A DNA stretch of 64,000 nt from Clostridia bacterium (GTDB lineage Bacteria; Bacillota; Clostridia; Christensenellales; Aristaeellaceae). Shown one piece after another: positions 33,416-41,929 of the stretch. Both the position numbers and the translations under genes were made by a program. The DNA is taken from contig JAFRNK010000077.1 in the NCBI GenBank assembly GCA_017430225.1, positions 1 to 64,000 of the forward strand, given 5' to 3'. How positions within the stretch are numbered: position 1 is the stretch's first letter; every line of letters starts with the position of its first letter. A model generated the notes under the pieces. It searched no databases. It was not told the origin of the DNA and was given only the letters and a program-made list of their open reading frames with translations.

Positions 33416-34588
33416 TCAATTCGTACCAAAAAGCTTCATCCCGTTCTCCTGGATCTTCGGGATATGGAAGTCGGTGACCTTCGCGCTGCCGAACTGGCCG
33501 AACTTGTTGCTGCCGCAGGCAAGGACGGTGCCGTCCTTCAGCACGCAGTTCATCGTCACGTCAAAGCTGGTCACATAGATCACGTCAGAAGGCCAGATCA
33601 TGCTCACCGGAGAGCCGACAGTCTTCTTGCCGATCCCGAGCTGGCCCGAGCGGTTGTTGCCCCAGCCCCAGAGGGAGCCGTCGGACAGGATCACATAAGT
33701 CTGGGAGTTATAGCTGTCCATGAAGACCACCGGCGCAGGCAGCTCCTCGAACAGCCGGGGTTCAAGCACCGTCTGTTTTTTCGTGTCGATGCCGATCTGG
33801 CAGACGTCGTTCCGGCCCCACATCCAGAGCTTGCCTTCCGTATCCACCACGCTCACGGTCTCGCCGCCCGCATCAATGAAAGCCGGACGGATGCTGCCGA
33901 TGTCGATCTTCACAGGCGACGGGAAATACTTTTCCTTGCCGTTGGAAAGCTGGTGTGATTCGTTCTTGCCCCAGCCCCAGAGGACGCCGTCCTTGTCCAG
34001 CGCGAGGGAGAACTTGCCGCCCGCGGCGATATCCACGATGCCCGTCAGCGGGAGCTTCTGCGGCGCGGTCACCTTCTTGGTTGTCCCGCAGCCCACCTGT
34101 CCGTCGCTGTTGCGGCCCCATGCCCAGACCTCGCCCGCTTCGTTGAGCGCCAACACCTGGCCGAAGCCACAGGCCATCTTGACGATCGTCCGGTCCTCCA
34201 GCGGAATGCGCACGTGCGTCGCGGCCATGGAACGGTTCAGACCGAGCAGCAGCGGATTATAGGCGTTGTTGCCCACGCCGTAGATCGTCCCGTCATCCAT
34301 CAGGAAAAACGAATAATCGCAGCCCGCGTAGATCTCCCGGATGTGCGCAACGTCGATCTCGCTGTTCTTGCTGGCGAAAACGGCGGGGCGCTTGCTCTGC
34401 GCCTTGCCGCCCTTGCCCAGCTGGCCGAACTGATTGTCGCCGTATACGAGCAGCGTGCCCTGGTCGTCCCGGCAGTAGCCGAAGGATCCGCCCGCGGTCA
34501 GCAGGAAAGGATATTCGTCTGCTGCAGCAGCCAGCGGCAGCAGGCAAATCAGCAAAAACAGCGCAATGATCATTCTGATGTGTTTCAT
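33416..34588 (-). CDS. Secreted RCC1-repeat (beta-propeller) protein
   Basis: 390 residues with a signal peptide (1-22). The rest is a series of about seven RCC1-like blades, each with a G-x-V/L-W-x-WG-x-N core (for example GEVWAWGRNSDGQVG, GVLWGWGKNESHQLS, GSLWGWGNNRSGQLG). Such bacterial propellers bind proteins or sugars outside the cell; the partner is unknown. GAGGTG lies before the ATG at 34588. It is 22 bases downstream of the CapA-like gene, in one operon. Confidence 0.85.
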   Translation of the reverse strand: MKHIRMIIALFLLICLLPLAAAADEYPFLLTAGGSFGYCRDDQGTLLVYGDNQFGQLGKGGKAQSKRPAVFASKNSEIDVAHIREIYAGCDYSFFLMDDGTIYGVGNNAYNPLLLGLNRSMAATHVRIPLEDRTIVKMACGFGQVLALNEAGEVWAWGRNSDGQVGCGTTKKVTAPQKLPLTGIVDIAAGGKFSLALDKDGVLWGWGKNESHQLSNGKEKYFPSPVKIDIGSIRPAFIDAGGETVSVVDTEGKLWMWGRNDVCQIGIDTKKQTVLEPRLFEELPAPVVFMDSYNSQTYVILSDGSLWGWGNNRSGQLGIGKKTVGSPVSMIWPSDVIYVTSFDVTMNCVLKDGTVLACGSNKFGQFGSAKVTDFHIPKIQENGMKLFGTN

Positions 34589-34610
34589 TCGATGCACCTC
34601 ATCGGTTCCG

Positions 34611-35714
34611 TTACTTTCCCCACGGTACAAACTCCTGCACCGCGCCTTGCCCGTCCACATAGGGGTTCAGCTTGAACCGGCCGCAGTCGTTCTGGATCAG
34701 TTTCATGACCTTTTCAGCGTCCTCGCCGGACACCAGCACGGGCTGGTAATTGTTTTCCGGCGCCGTTCCGCTGATATGGATCGGCCAGATGGTCAGCTGG
34801 TGGCCCAGATAGGTGTCGCCGTCAAAATAAAGGTCAAACTGCGCCACATAGCTCTGGATCACCGTCAGTTTCTCGTCCACGCCGGTGTTGCCGCCGAAGG
34901 TGAAATTGCCGATGGAATACAAGCAGGTGACGCCGTCCGCCACATGGATGCCCTGGGGCACGTGGGGATGGTTGCCGATGACCAGGTGGGCGCCCATTGA
35001 CTTGCAGAGCTTCTCATACTTTTCCTGCATGTCGGCGTGCTTTTTCTGGTACTCGCCGCCGCAGTGAATGGACGCTACGATGACCTGGCATCCCGCGTCC
35101 TTGCAGGCGTCGAAGCAGGCCTGCGCCTGCGCCTGGTTCTTCTTGCGGTCCTTCGCGTTGTAGCGCGGATACAGGCCGACGAAGCCGACCTTGATGCCGC
35201 CCACCTCATGGATGTAGTAGGCGTTCAGGCCGAAGGTGGTGCCGCTGTAGCCGATGCCCTCGGCCTCCAGCGCAGCCACGGTCTTATCCATGCCCTCGGT
35301 GCCGTAGTTTTCGGTATGGTTGTTCGCGAGGTTGACGACCTCCACGCTGCCGGCAGTCAGGATCTTCGCGTAATCAGCCGGCCCGCGGAACACGAGATGG
35401 GATTTGGAGAAACCGCCTTTGATCTCGTCTGCCAGCACGTTCTCGAGATTGACAAAAGTAATATCGTCCTTGCTGAACATATCGTACAGCCCGGCAAAGG
35501 GATAGGCGTACCCATACTTTTCAATATACGTGTCGTACGAGTAGGTCCCCGCGCCGTTCCTGCGCACCCGTTCGCTCGCGCCGATCAGCGCGTCGCCGGT
35601 GCAGCTGAGCGTCACCTTGCGGATGTTCTCCCCGGTCGGAACGCCTTCCGCGGCAGCGCTCAGGCAGGACAGCAGGCACAGGATCGCCAGTATCAGGCAG
35701 ATTGTTTTTTTCAC
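34611..35714 (-). CDS. CapA-family exported protein
   Basis: 367 residues. A signal peptide is followed by a CapA/PgsA-type metallophosphatase fold: LSCTGDALIG, FVNLENVL, NLANNHTENYG, VASIHCGGEY and IGNHPHVPQG hold the metal and active-site residues. CapA proteins take part in poly-gamma-glutamate or capsule handling, and many genomes hold several of unknown role. The start is a GTG at 35714, 7 bases after GGAGG; the ATG at 35747 lies upstream of that site. Confidence 0.85.
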   Translation of the reverse strand: MKKTICLILAILCLLSCLSAAAEGVPTGENIRKVTLSCTGDALIGASERVRRNGAGTYSYDTYIEKYGYAYPFAGLYDMFSKDDITFVNLENVLADEIKGGFSKSHLVFRGPADYAKILTAGSVEVVNLANNHTENYGTEGMDKTVAALEAEGIGYSGTTFGLNAYYIHEVGGIKVGFVGLYPRYNAKDRKKNQAQAQACFDACKDAGCQVIVASIHCGGEYQKKHADMQEKYEKLCKSMGAHLVIGNHPHVPQGIHVADGVTCLYSIGNFTFGGNTGVDEKLTVIQSYVAQFDLYFDGDTYLGHQLTIWPIHISGTAPENNYQPVLVSGEDAEKVMKLIQNDCGRFKLNPYVDGQGAVQEFVPWGK

Positions 35715-35771
35715 AGCATGACCTCCGGTCAGATACAGTCTTGGCACAGGTTTTCCGCCTGTCCAACAGGG

Positions 35772-35800
35772 ATTTTACCATAGGTTACCGGGCGTTGCAA
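35772..35800 (-). promoter_or_regulatory. Promoter of the CapA-RCC1 operon
   Basis: On the minus strand TTGCAA (35795-35800) and TAAAAT (complement at 35772-35777) are 17 bases apart. Confidence 0.65.
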
Positions 35801-35835
35801 GCAAGGATGTATGCGCCGCCTGTAAAACCGCACTG

Positions 35836-37041
35836 TCACTTCAGACTTTTTTCCTTCTCATAAAGTTCTCCGAGGTGTTCAAACAGGCCGTCATGCGCTT
35901 CGTCCGGACCGACCGTGGAATAAGCGAGCCCAAAGCGGCGGATATCGTACGGGCCGTCTATCGACACCTCGTAACGCCCGGTCTGCTGGGACTTGTGCAG
36001 GAGAAACGCTTCCTTCGCCACCTCGAAAGCGGACTTGCCGCCGAACGCCCTCAGTGGGCGCTCGAAATCCAGCACCAGCGTATCCTCGGGATACAGATGG
36101 ATATAATACTTCTTCACTTCCCAGGGGGTCAGGTCATTCAGCACACGGATGGTGGGGTCGGCCGCCATGGTCACCGCCTGAGTGCAGGCCGCTGACATGA
36201 GCCGGTGCTGGGGATGGCCGTATTCCCCCTTCGCGTCCTGTGTCACGAGGACCTCCGGACGGAACTGCCGGATCATGCGCGCGATGACGCGGGCCGTTTC
36301 CTGGATACCGCCCCACATTGTGACAGCTTCCGTATACTGTATCGTCCCGCTGTCCGGCAGACCGGCAAACACAGGACCGAAGTGCACGCCGCAGTGCCAG
36401 AGCGCGTCCATCGCCTCGCAGCGCCGGTAATGAAACCGGGAGGTCATATAGGCCACCTGGACGTTCATGTCCAGCTGCCCGGCATACAGCGGCATCAGTC
36501 CGCCCAGCCAGAGGATATCATCGTCCGGATGGCAGGCCAGGATCATCAGGTCCGCCTTATCGGCGATCGCATGGAAGTTGACGACGTCGTCCGGCAATCC
36601 GCCCTCTCCGAACAGCCGGACTTCCATCAGCCGCAATGGCCCGCGGGCCTCCCGCAGCCGGAAATGCGTCTCCCCGTTCAGTGGGATGCACTGTGTATTG
36701 AAGCGCACGCCCTCCACGGGCACTTCCCGCCAGCTGCCGTTTTCTTCCGCTTCGACGATCAGATCATCGGGCTCGCCGCCCATCAGCACATACAGCGTAT
36801 GGCACGGCAAGTCGTCAGGGAGCGAAAACTCAGCATAACCGTTCTTTTGGATTTTCCATTCAGAGCGGTAATCCCCGTCTGTCAGTACCCCCACTTCTGA
36901 CCTGTGGTGGGAAAGCTGGATCTTCGCCAGATGAGTGATGTCCTGGGCGATTCCGGTACTTTCACCAAGACCGGCGGAACACGGCATTGTCACCAGCAGA
37001 CTGATGCAGAGAATCAGAAGAAGGATAACACGGTTACGCAT
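35836..37041 (-). CDS. Exported PIG-L family deacetylase, copy 1
   Basis: 401 residues. Signal peptide (1-22); a beta-rich N-terminal domain (about 40-160), discoidin-like, with DGDYRSEWKIQ; then a PIG-L/LmbE domain with the zinc motif LACHPDDDILWLGG and EYGHPQH. The family removes acetyl groups from N-acetylglucosamine-type sugars. It is a paralogue of the protein at 40444. Start at 37041 with GAGAGGTG upstream; longer in-frame starts lie before the promoter and are rejected. Confidence 0.85.
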   Translation of the reverse strand: MRNRVILLLILCISLLVTMPCSAGLGESTGIAQDITHLAKIQLSHHRSEVGVLTDGDYRSEWKIQKNGYAEFSLPDDLPCHTLYVLMGGEPDDLIVEAEENGSWREVPVEGVRFNTQCIPLNGETHFRLREARGPLRLMEVRLFGEGGLPDDVVNFHAIADKADLMILACHPDDDILWLGGLMPLYAGQLDMNVQVAYMTSRFHYRRCEAMDALWHCGVHFGPVFAGLPDSGTIQYTEAVTMWGGIQETARVIARMIRQFRPEVLVTQDAKGEYGHPQHRLMSAACTQAVTMAADPTIRVLNDLTPWEVKKYYIHLYPEDTLVLDFERPLRAFGGKSAFEVAKEAFLLHKSQQTGRYEVSIDGPYDIRRFGLAYSTVGPDEAHDGLFEHLGELYEKEKSLK

Positions 37042-37080
37042 AAGCACCTCTCGGGAGTCAATAAGATCACGCAACGCTTT

Positions 37081-37110
37081 ATTATCCCCGAAAACCTTGC
37101 TGTGTGTCAA
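37081..37110 (-). promoter_or_regulatory. Promoter of the first PIG-L gene
   Basis: On the minus strand TTGACA (complement at 37105-37110) and GATAAT (complement at 37081-37086) with an 18-base spacer. Confidence 0.6.
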
Positions 37111-37160
37111 TAGGGAAGCGGTAAAAGGATTATGCTTTCCGAAATCCCCCGCTGAAGCCA

Positions 37161-37189
37161 TTGCGCCGGACGCCCCGTTCTGGTATAAT
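37161..37189 (+). promoter_or_regulatory. Promoter of the CotH-NAGPA-PIG-L operon
   Basis: TTGCGC (37161-37166) and a consensus TATAAT (37184-37189) are 17 bases apart, 60 bases before the start codon. Confidence 0.75.
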
Positions 37190-37248
37190 GGCCTTGTTTT
37201 CAAGAGATTCCATCGCCATCCCTGAAATAACATTTTCGGAGGTTTGCC

Positions 37249-39240
37249 ATGAGCATAAAGCGCCGCGCACTGTTTGGTGTCTGCCTTCTGCTCGTCCTGA
37301 TCTGTCTGGGCCTGGCCGCGCACGCGGACATCGTCATCAGCGAGATCATGACCGACAGCGGCGAGTTTGACAACAACGGCAACGCCTATGACTGGATCGA
37401 ACTGTACAACAACGGCAGCAAAGCCGCCGATCTTTCCGGCTGGGGACTCACCGATTCAAAGAGCAATCCGTATGCCTTCAGGTTTCCGGAAGGGACAGGC
37501 CTGAAGGGCGGCGAATACGCCCTGGTCTATTGCTGCGGAGAAGATCAGAACGCCGACCGCCCGTTCAGCAAGACGTATTACGCGCACTTCAAACTCGGTA
37601 CAAACGGCGAAACCGTCCGCCTGACGGACAAAAACGGCAAAGAGGTACAGGCACTGAAGTATCCCGCCCAGTACAACGGCTTTTCCTGGGGCCTGGCCGA
37701 CGGAAAGAACGATTACGGCTTTTTCGCCGCAGCCACACCCCGTAAAAAGAACAGTTCAAAAGTATACAGCACCCAGGCCGACAGGCCGGTCATCGAAACC
37801 AAAGCGGGGTTTTACAGCAAAGCCGTTCAGGTCAGGATCAGTTCGTCACAGCCCGTCCGCTATACGCTGGACGGCAGCGAACCCACCGAAAAATCCAAGC
37901 TGTATTCCAGCCCCCTGGACGTGACTAAGACGACCGTCGTCCGCGCAAAAGCCTTCCCGAACGACCAGCTGCCGTCCTACACCGTCACCGCCAGCTATAT
38001 CATCAGCGATCCCGCCATTACGCCTGTCGTCTCCCTCAGTACGGACAGGGATTACCTGTACGGAAACAAGGGACTGTTCGTCAAGGGGAACAACGGCATG
38101 CCCAACTACAACACGGACTGGGAATATCCCATGCACGTGGAATATTTTGACATGAACGGCGTCCGGCAGATGAACGAGTTCTGCTCCTTCCACATCGTCG
38201 GCACCTCCAGCCGCGCACAGAAGCAGAAGTCCTTCTCAGTCTATCCCCGTACGGCCTATGGCAGCGAGAACCATTTCAGCTATAATCCGTTCGCGGACAG
38301 GGATTATGAGGAGTATCACGCGCTCACCATCCGTTCCACCGGCTCGGACGCGGCCTATTGCCGCATGCGCGACCTGGTGCTGACCCGCCTCGCGAACGGA
38401 CTGGACATCATGTACCTGGCCGGCCAAACCGTCATCGTATACATCAACGGAGAAGACCAGGGCCAGTTCAACATCCGTGAAAAGGTCAACAAATATTCCA
38501 TCGCGCAGTGGGAAGGCGTCACGGATAAGGATCTGATCGACAAGATCGACATCATCAAGGGAGAAGCCCGGGATGACCTGATCCAGAGGGGCTCCGCCGA
38601 CGACTGGCGTGAACTGCGCGCCTATGTCAAGAGCCATGACCTGAACGTACCGGAAAACCTGAAGTACGTCACCGACCGCCTGGATGTGGACAGCCTTTTC
38701 ACCTGGACGTGTTTTGAGCTTTGCATCCTGAATACCGACATGGAAAATGTCCGCGTTTACCGTGTTCCGGGCGGCAAGTGGAAGTATATCCTGTACGACG
38801 TGGAAAGCGGCGGCGAGCTCCGTGACCTCGCGGTCTACATGCTGCTGGATTCCTCCAAGGCGGGCAAGGTGCTGTCCTCCCAGTACAGCCTGATCAAAAA
38901 CCTGCTGCTGGTGCCGCAGATGCGGGCCAGATTCCTCCAGCGCCTCGCAGAAGTCATCGAGCACAGCTTCCTGTACACGGAATCAGTGAAACCCGAAATC
39001 GAACGTAACGAAGCGCTGCTCCAGCAGCTGCTTCCGCGCCATTTCACGGTTTACCGCAACAATAACATGGGCGAATGGCGTCAGAACGTCAAGTCTTTCA
39101 AGCGCGCCATGCGCATGATCCCGCGGCGGATGCTGAAGCTCGTCTTTGAGTCGCTGAACGTGACTTCCGCCGAACAGCAGAGGTATTTCAAGCGCGTCCA
39201 GGAGCTGCTGACCGTCACCAACGCAGAGGGAGTCGAATAA
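37249..39240 (+). CDS. Exported LTD / chitobiase-C / CotH kinase-like protein
   Basis: 663 residues. Signal peptide (1-26); lamin-tail domain (about 27-150) starting IVISEIMTDSG with DWIELYN; a CHB_HEX_C-like domain (about 185-255) with YTLDGSEPTEKSKLY; then a CotH domain (about 265-600) with the INGEDQGQFNIREKV loop and WKYILYDVESGG. CotH proteins are kinases of spore coat or secreted proteins; the same architecture is common in gut Clostridia with unknown substrates. Its operon partners act on sugar phosphodiesters and acetyl groups, hinting at cell-surface glycopolymers. Confidence 0.87.
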   Translation: MSIKRRALFGVCLLLVLICLGLAAHADIVISEIMTDSGEFDNNGNAYDWIELYNNGSKAADLSGWGLTDSKSNPYAFRFPEGTGLKGGEYALVYCCGEDQNADRPFSKTYYAHFKLGTNGETVRLTDKNGKEVQALKYPAQYNGFSWGLADGKNDYGFFAAATPRKKNSSKVYSTQADRPVIETKAGFYSKAVQVRISSSQPVRYTLDGSEPTEKSKLYSSPLDVTKTTVVRAKAFPNDQLPSYTVTASYIISDPAITPVVSLSTDRDYLYGNKGLFVKGNNGMPNYNTDWEYPMHVEYFDMNGVRQMNEFCSFHIVGTSSRAQKQKSFSVYPRTAYGSENHFSYNPFADRDYEEYHALTIRSTGSDAAYCRMRDLVLTRLANGLDIMYLAGQTVIVYINGEDQGQFNIREKVNKYSIAQWEGVTDKDLIDKIDIIKGEARDDLIQRGSADDWRELRAYVKSHDLNVPENLKYVTDRLDVDSLFTWTCFELCILNTDMENVRVYRVPGGKWKYILYDVESGGELRDLAVYMLLDSSKAGKVLSSQYSLIKNLLLVPQMRARFLQRLAEVIEHSFLYTESVKPEIERNEALLQQLLPRHFTVYRNNNMGEWRQNVKSFKRAMRMIPRRMLKLVFESLNVTSAEQQRYFKRVQELLTVTNAEGVE

Positions 39241-39245
39241 CCGCC

Positions 39246-40430
39246 ATGAACAGACTGTATTCAAAACTGCTGAGCATTCTCCTGCTGGGCTGCATCCTTT
39301 TCAGTGCCGTTCCCGCAAGCGCGGATTACCGCACTCTGACCGTCGGCGACCGCGGTCAAGACGTGGTGAACCTGAAAAAGCGACTGTATGAGCTGGGTTA
39401 CTTTACGACTGCCTCCTTCGGAGAGGATTACACGAAGAACACCGCCGAAAAAGTCCGCCGTTTCATCAGCAAATACGGGCAGGACGGCGACGTTGCGACG
39501 CCCAAGGTCCAGACATGGCTGTATGCCGATGATGCCCGGCCGGAAAGCTATGTGGCCATGTCAGGCCCCGCATCTGTCGGTCCTTCCGTCAAGCCAGCTC
39601 TGCCTGACCTCGCCGCCGACGGCACCCTGGCCGACAAGACGGCAAAGCCTTTCCTGTATAAGAATGAAAAAGACGGCCTCTGGCTGTATATCAGCGGTAC
39701 CCTTTCCGTGGAGATCAAGCGTTTCGACAACCGGATCGACAACCTGATCTGGCTGGAAACACGGGTGCGCCTGTCCGGCGGCAACCGGATCAAAAGCATC
39801 TTCAGCGACGAGAAAAAAAGCGGCCGCAGCTTTGACAAGCCCCTGAACATCGTCAAAAAAAATCCCGGAACGATTCTGGCATTCAGTGACGATTTCTTCG
39901 GCTGGCGGCGGGACGCAAAGGATATTGAGGGCATCATCATCCGTGAAGGAAAAGTCTATTCCGACGTGACACGCACTTCGCGCAAATGGCCGCCGCTGGA
40001 CGTGATCGCCGCACTGCCGGACGGATCCTTTCTCACCGCGCTGCCGGACCAGTACACCGCACAGCAGTATCTGGATATGGGGGTGCAGAATACATGGGCA
40101 TTCGGCCCGATCCTCGTCAGGAACGGTGAGTACGCCGGCGATGTAAGGGAGGAGGCGGCCACCCCGCGGCAGCCCCGCCAGGGAATGGCGGTGTATGCGC
40201 CGAACGACTACCTGTTTATCACCGTGATGGGCCGGCGCAGCGATACTGAAGGGGCCACACTGGAATGGTTGCAGAACCGTTATCTCGGATACGGCGTTCA
40301 GGAAGCCTTTAACCTGGACGGCGGCAACTCCGTGATGCTGGTATTTGACGGCGAAATCATCAACCGCTCGAAACAGGTCACTTCCGGCGGGCTTCGTGAC
40401 ATGGTTTCCATGATAGCATTTTCTGATTGA
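39246..40430 (+). CDS. Exported phosphodiester glycosidase (NAGPA) with peptidoglycan-binding domain
   Basis: 394 residues. Signal peptide (1-26); a PG_binding_1 domain (about 28-95) with LTVGDRGQDVVNLKKRLYELGY; then a NAGPA domain (about 150-394), ending with EAFNLDGGNSVMLVFDG. NAGPA-type enzymes cleave GlcNAc-1-phosphodiesters. It begins 5 bases after the CotH gene and is 13 bases before the second PIG-L gene, so the three are one operon. Likely acts on a wall polymer. Confidence 0.87.
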   Translation: MNRLYSKLLSILLLGCILFSAVPASADYRTLTVGDRGQDVVNLKKRLYELGYFTTASFGEDYTKNTAEKVRRFISKYGQDGDVATPKVQTWLYADDARPESYVAMSGPASVGPSVKPALPDLAADGTLADKTAKPFLYKNEKDGLWLYISGTLSVEIKRFDNRIDNLIWLETRVRLSGGNRIKSIFSDEKKSGRSFDKPLNIVKKNPGTILAFSDDFFGWRRDAKDIEGIIIREGKVYSDVTRTSRKWPPLDVIAALPDGSFLTALPDQYTAQQYLDMGVQNTWAFGPILVRNGEYAGDVREEAATPRQPRQGMAVYAPNDYLFITVMGRRSDTEGATLEWLQNRYLGYGVQEAFNLDGGNSVMLVFDGEIINRSKQVTSGGLRDMVSMIAFSD

Positions 40431-40443
40431 GAGGAACATCAAG

Positions 40444-41652
40444 TTGAAACGGATTTTCTTATTCCTGCTTCTGTCGCTGCTGCTCTGCCCTGCCCTGCCA
40501 GGCTCTTGCGCGGAGACGGCACCGGACATTACCGCCCGGGCCGAATTTCATGTCAAATGGCGCGAGAATGACCTGCCGAACCTGATGGACGGCAATTACC
40601 AAACGGAATGGCGCAGTCAGGACAAAGACCGGGCGGTTGTCGAAATCACGCTGCCGGCAGATCAGCCGTGCCACGGGCTGTATGCCCTGATCGGCAGTGA
40701 ACTGGACCACCTGGTCATCGAACAGGAAAAAGGTGGAGCATGGGCTCCCCTGCCTTTGCAGGAGGAACGCTTCAACACGATGTACCTGCCCCTGGACGGG
40801 ATAACTCATCTGCGCCTGAGGACAATCAAAGGTGAACTCAGACTCATGGAACTGCGCCTGTACGGCCCGGGAGAACCGCCTCAAAACGTAGTGCGCTTTA
40901 CTGAAACGGCCGATAAAGCAGACCTGATGATCCTCGCCTGTCATCCGGACGACGACGTTCTCTGGATGGGCGGCCTGATGCCGATTTACGCCGGCCAGTT
41001 GGGAATGAAGGTGCAGATGGCCTACATGACAGCCCTGTATCCCTTCCGCCGCTGCGAGGCCATGGACGCCCTATGGTTCCTCGGCGTGCGCCAGGGTCCG
41101 GTCTTCCTGGGTCTCCCGGACCGCGGCGGCATCACCTACTGGCAGGCTGCCGAGCTCTGGGGCGGACGCGAGCAGACCGCCCAAATGATTGCCCACCTGA
41201 TCCGCCAATACCGTCCGGAAGTACTGGTGACACAGGACGCGAAGGGCGAATACGGTCACACGCAGCACCGTGCCATGTCCGCCGCCTGCACGCTGGCAGT
41301 CAAAATGGCCGCCGACCCGCACGTACGCGCCTTGCGTGACCTGCCGCCCTGGGACGTCAAAAAGTACTACATCCACCTTTATGAAGCAGACTCCCTGACG
41401 CTGGACATGGAACTTCCCTTGAGCGCATTCGGCGGCAAGAACGCCTTTGAACTCGCCCAGGAAGCCTTCCGGCTGCATGTATCCCAGCAGCCCAGCCGCT
41501 TCGTGATGGAATTGAACGGCCCCAACGACATGCGTAAATACGGCCTCGCCCATACGACCGTCGGCCCCGACGAAGCGCATATCGGCCTGTTCGAACACCT
41601 GGATGAGCTGTACGAACGTGAATTGGCGCTGTGGAAACCGAGTGAATTATAA
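40444..41652 (+). CDS. Exported PIG-L family deacetylase, copy 2
   Basis: 402 residues, aligned end to end with the protein at 35836. It shares the N-terminal beta domain (MDGNYQTEWR), the zinc motif LACHPDDDVLWMGG, TQDAKGEYGHTQH and TVGPDEAH. The start is a TTG at 40444 with AGAGG about 10 bases ahead. The two copies lie on opposite strands on each side of the CotH-NAGPA pair, as expected after an old duplication and inversion. Confidence 0.85.
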   Translation: MKRIFLFLLLSLLLCPALPGSCAETAPDITARAEFHVKWRENDLPNLMDGNYQTEWRSQDKDRAVVEITLPADQPCHGLYALIGSELDHLVIEQEKGGAWAPLPLQEERFNTMYLPLDGITHLRLRTIKGELRLMELRLYGPGEPPQNVVRFTETADKADLMILACHPDDDVLWMGGLMPIYAGQLGMKVQMAYMTALYPFRRCEAMDALWFLGVRQGPVFLGLPDRGGITYWQAAELWGGREQTAQMIAHLIRQYRPEVLVTQDAKGEYGHTQHRAMSAACTLAVKMAADPHVRALRDLPPWDVKKYYIHLYEADSLTLDMELPLSAFGGKNAFELAQEAFRLHVSQQPSRFVMELNGPNDMRKYGLAHTTVGPDEAHIGLFEHLDELYERELALWKPSEL

Positions 41653-41734
41653 TGAATCAGATCTCCACAAATCAAGTACCGTTTTTTCATCATACACCAT
41701 TTCGATATCTCTCTGAAATCGTCCAATTCCCCTA

Positions 41735-41763
41735 TTGACGTAACCAAAATTCTGTGATACCAT
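41735..41763 (+). promoter_or_regulatory. Promoter of the uracil permease gene
   Basis: TTGACG (41735-41740) and TACCAT (41758-41763), 17-base spacer; the transcript would begin near 41770, just before the PyrR site. Confidence 0.55.
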
Positions 41764-41777
41764 CTGCCACGGTAAGT

Positions 41778-41890
41778 CTTTAAGACGGTACAGAGAGACC
41801 GACAAGAGGCAGCCGGGCGCCTATGTGCGCAGAACACCGGATGGATGTATCCACAGCCCGTCGTATCCTGTATACGGCGGGTTGTTTCTT
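41778..41890 (+). promoter_or_regulatory. PyrR-dependent attenuator in the uracil permease leader
   Basis: The leader contains CTTTAAGACGGTACAGAGAG followed by ACCGACAAG (about 41778-41806), the typical PyrR-binding loop in which a GGT...ACC stem carries ACAGAGAG. About 50 bases later a 12-bp stem (AGCCCGTCGTAT 41855-41866 with ATACGGCGGGTT 41872-41883, two wobble pairs) is followed by TTGTTTCTT, an intrinsic terminator. High UMP would favour PyrR binding and termination before the gene. Confidence 0.8.
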
Positions 41891-41929
41891 GCCTGCGAAG
41901 ACTGCCGAAAAAATACGGGAGGCTTATTT

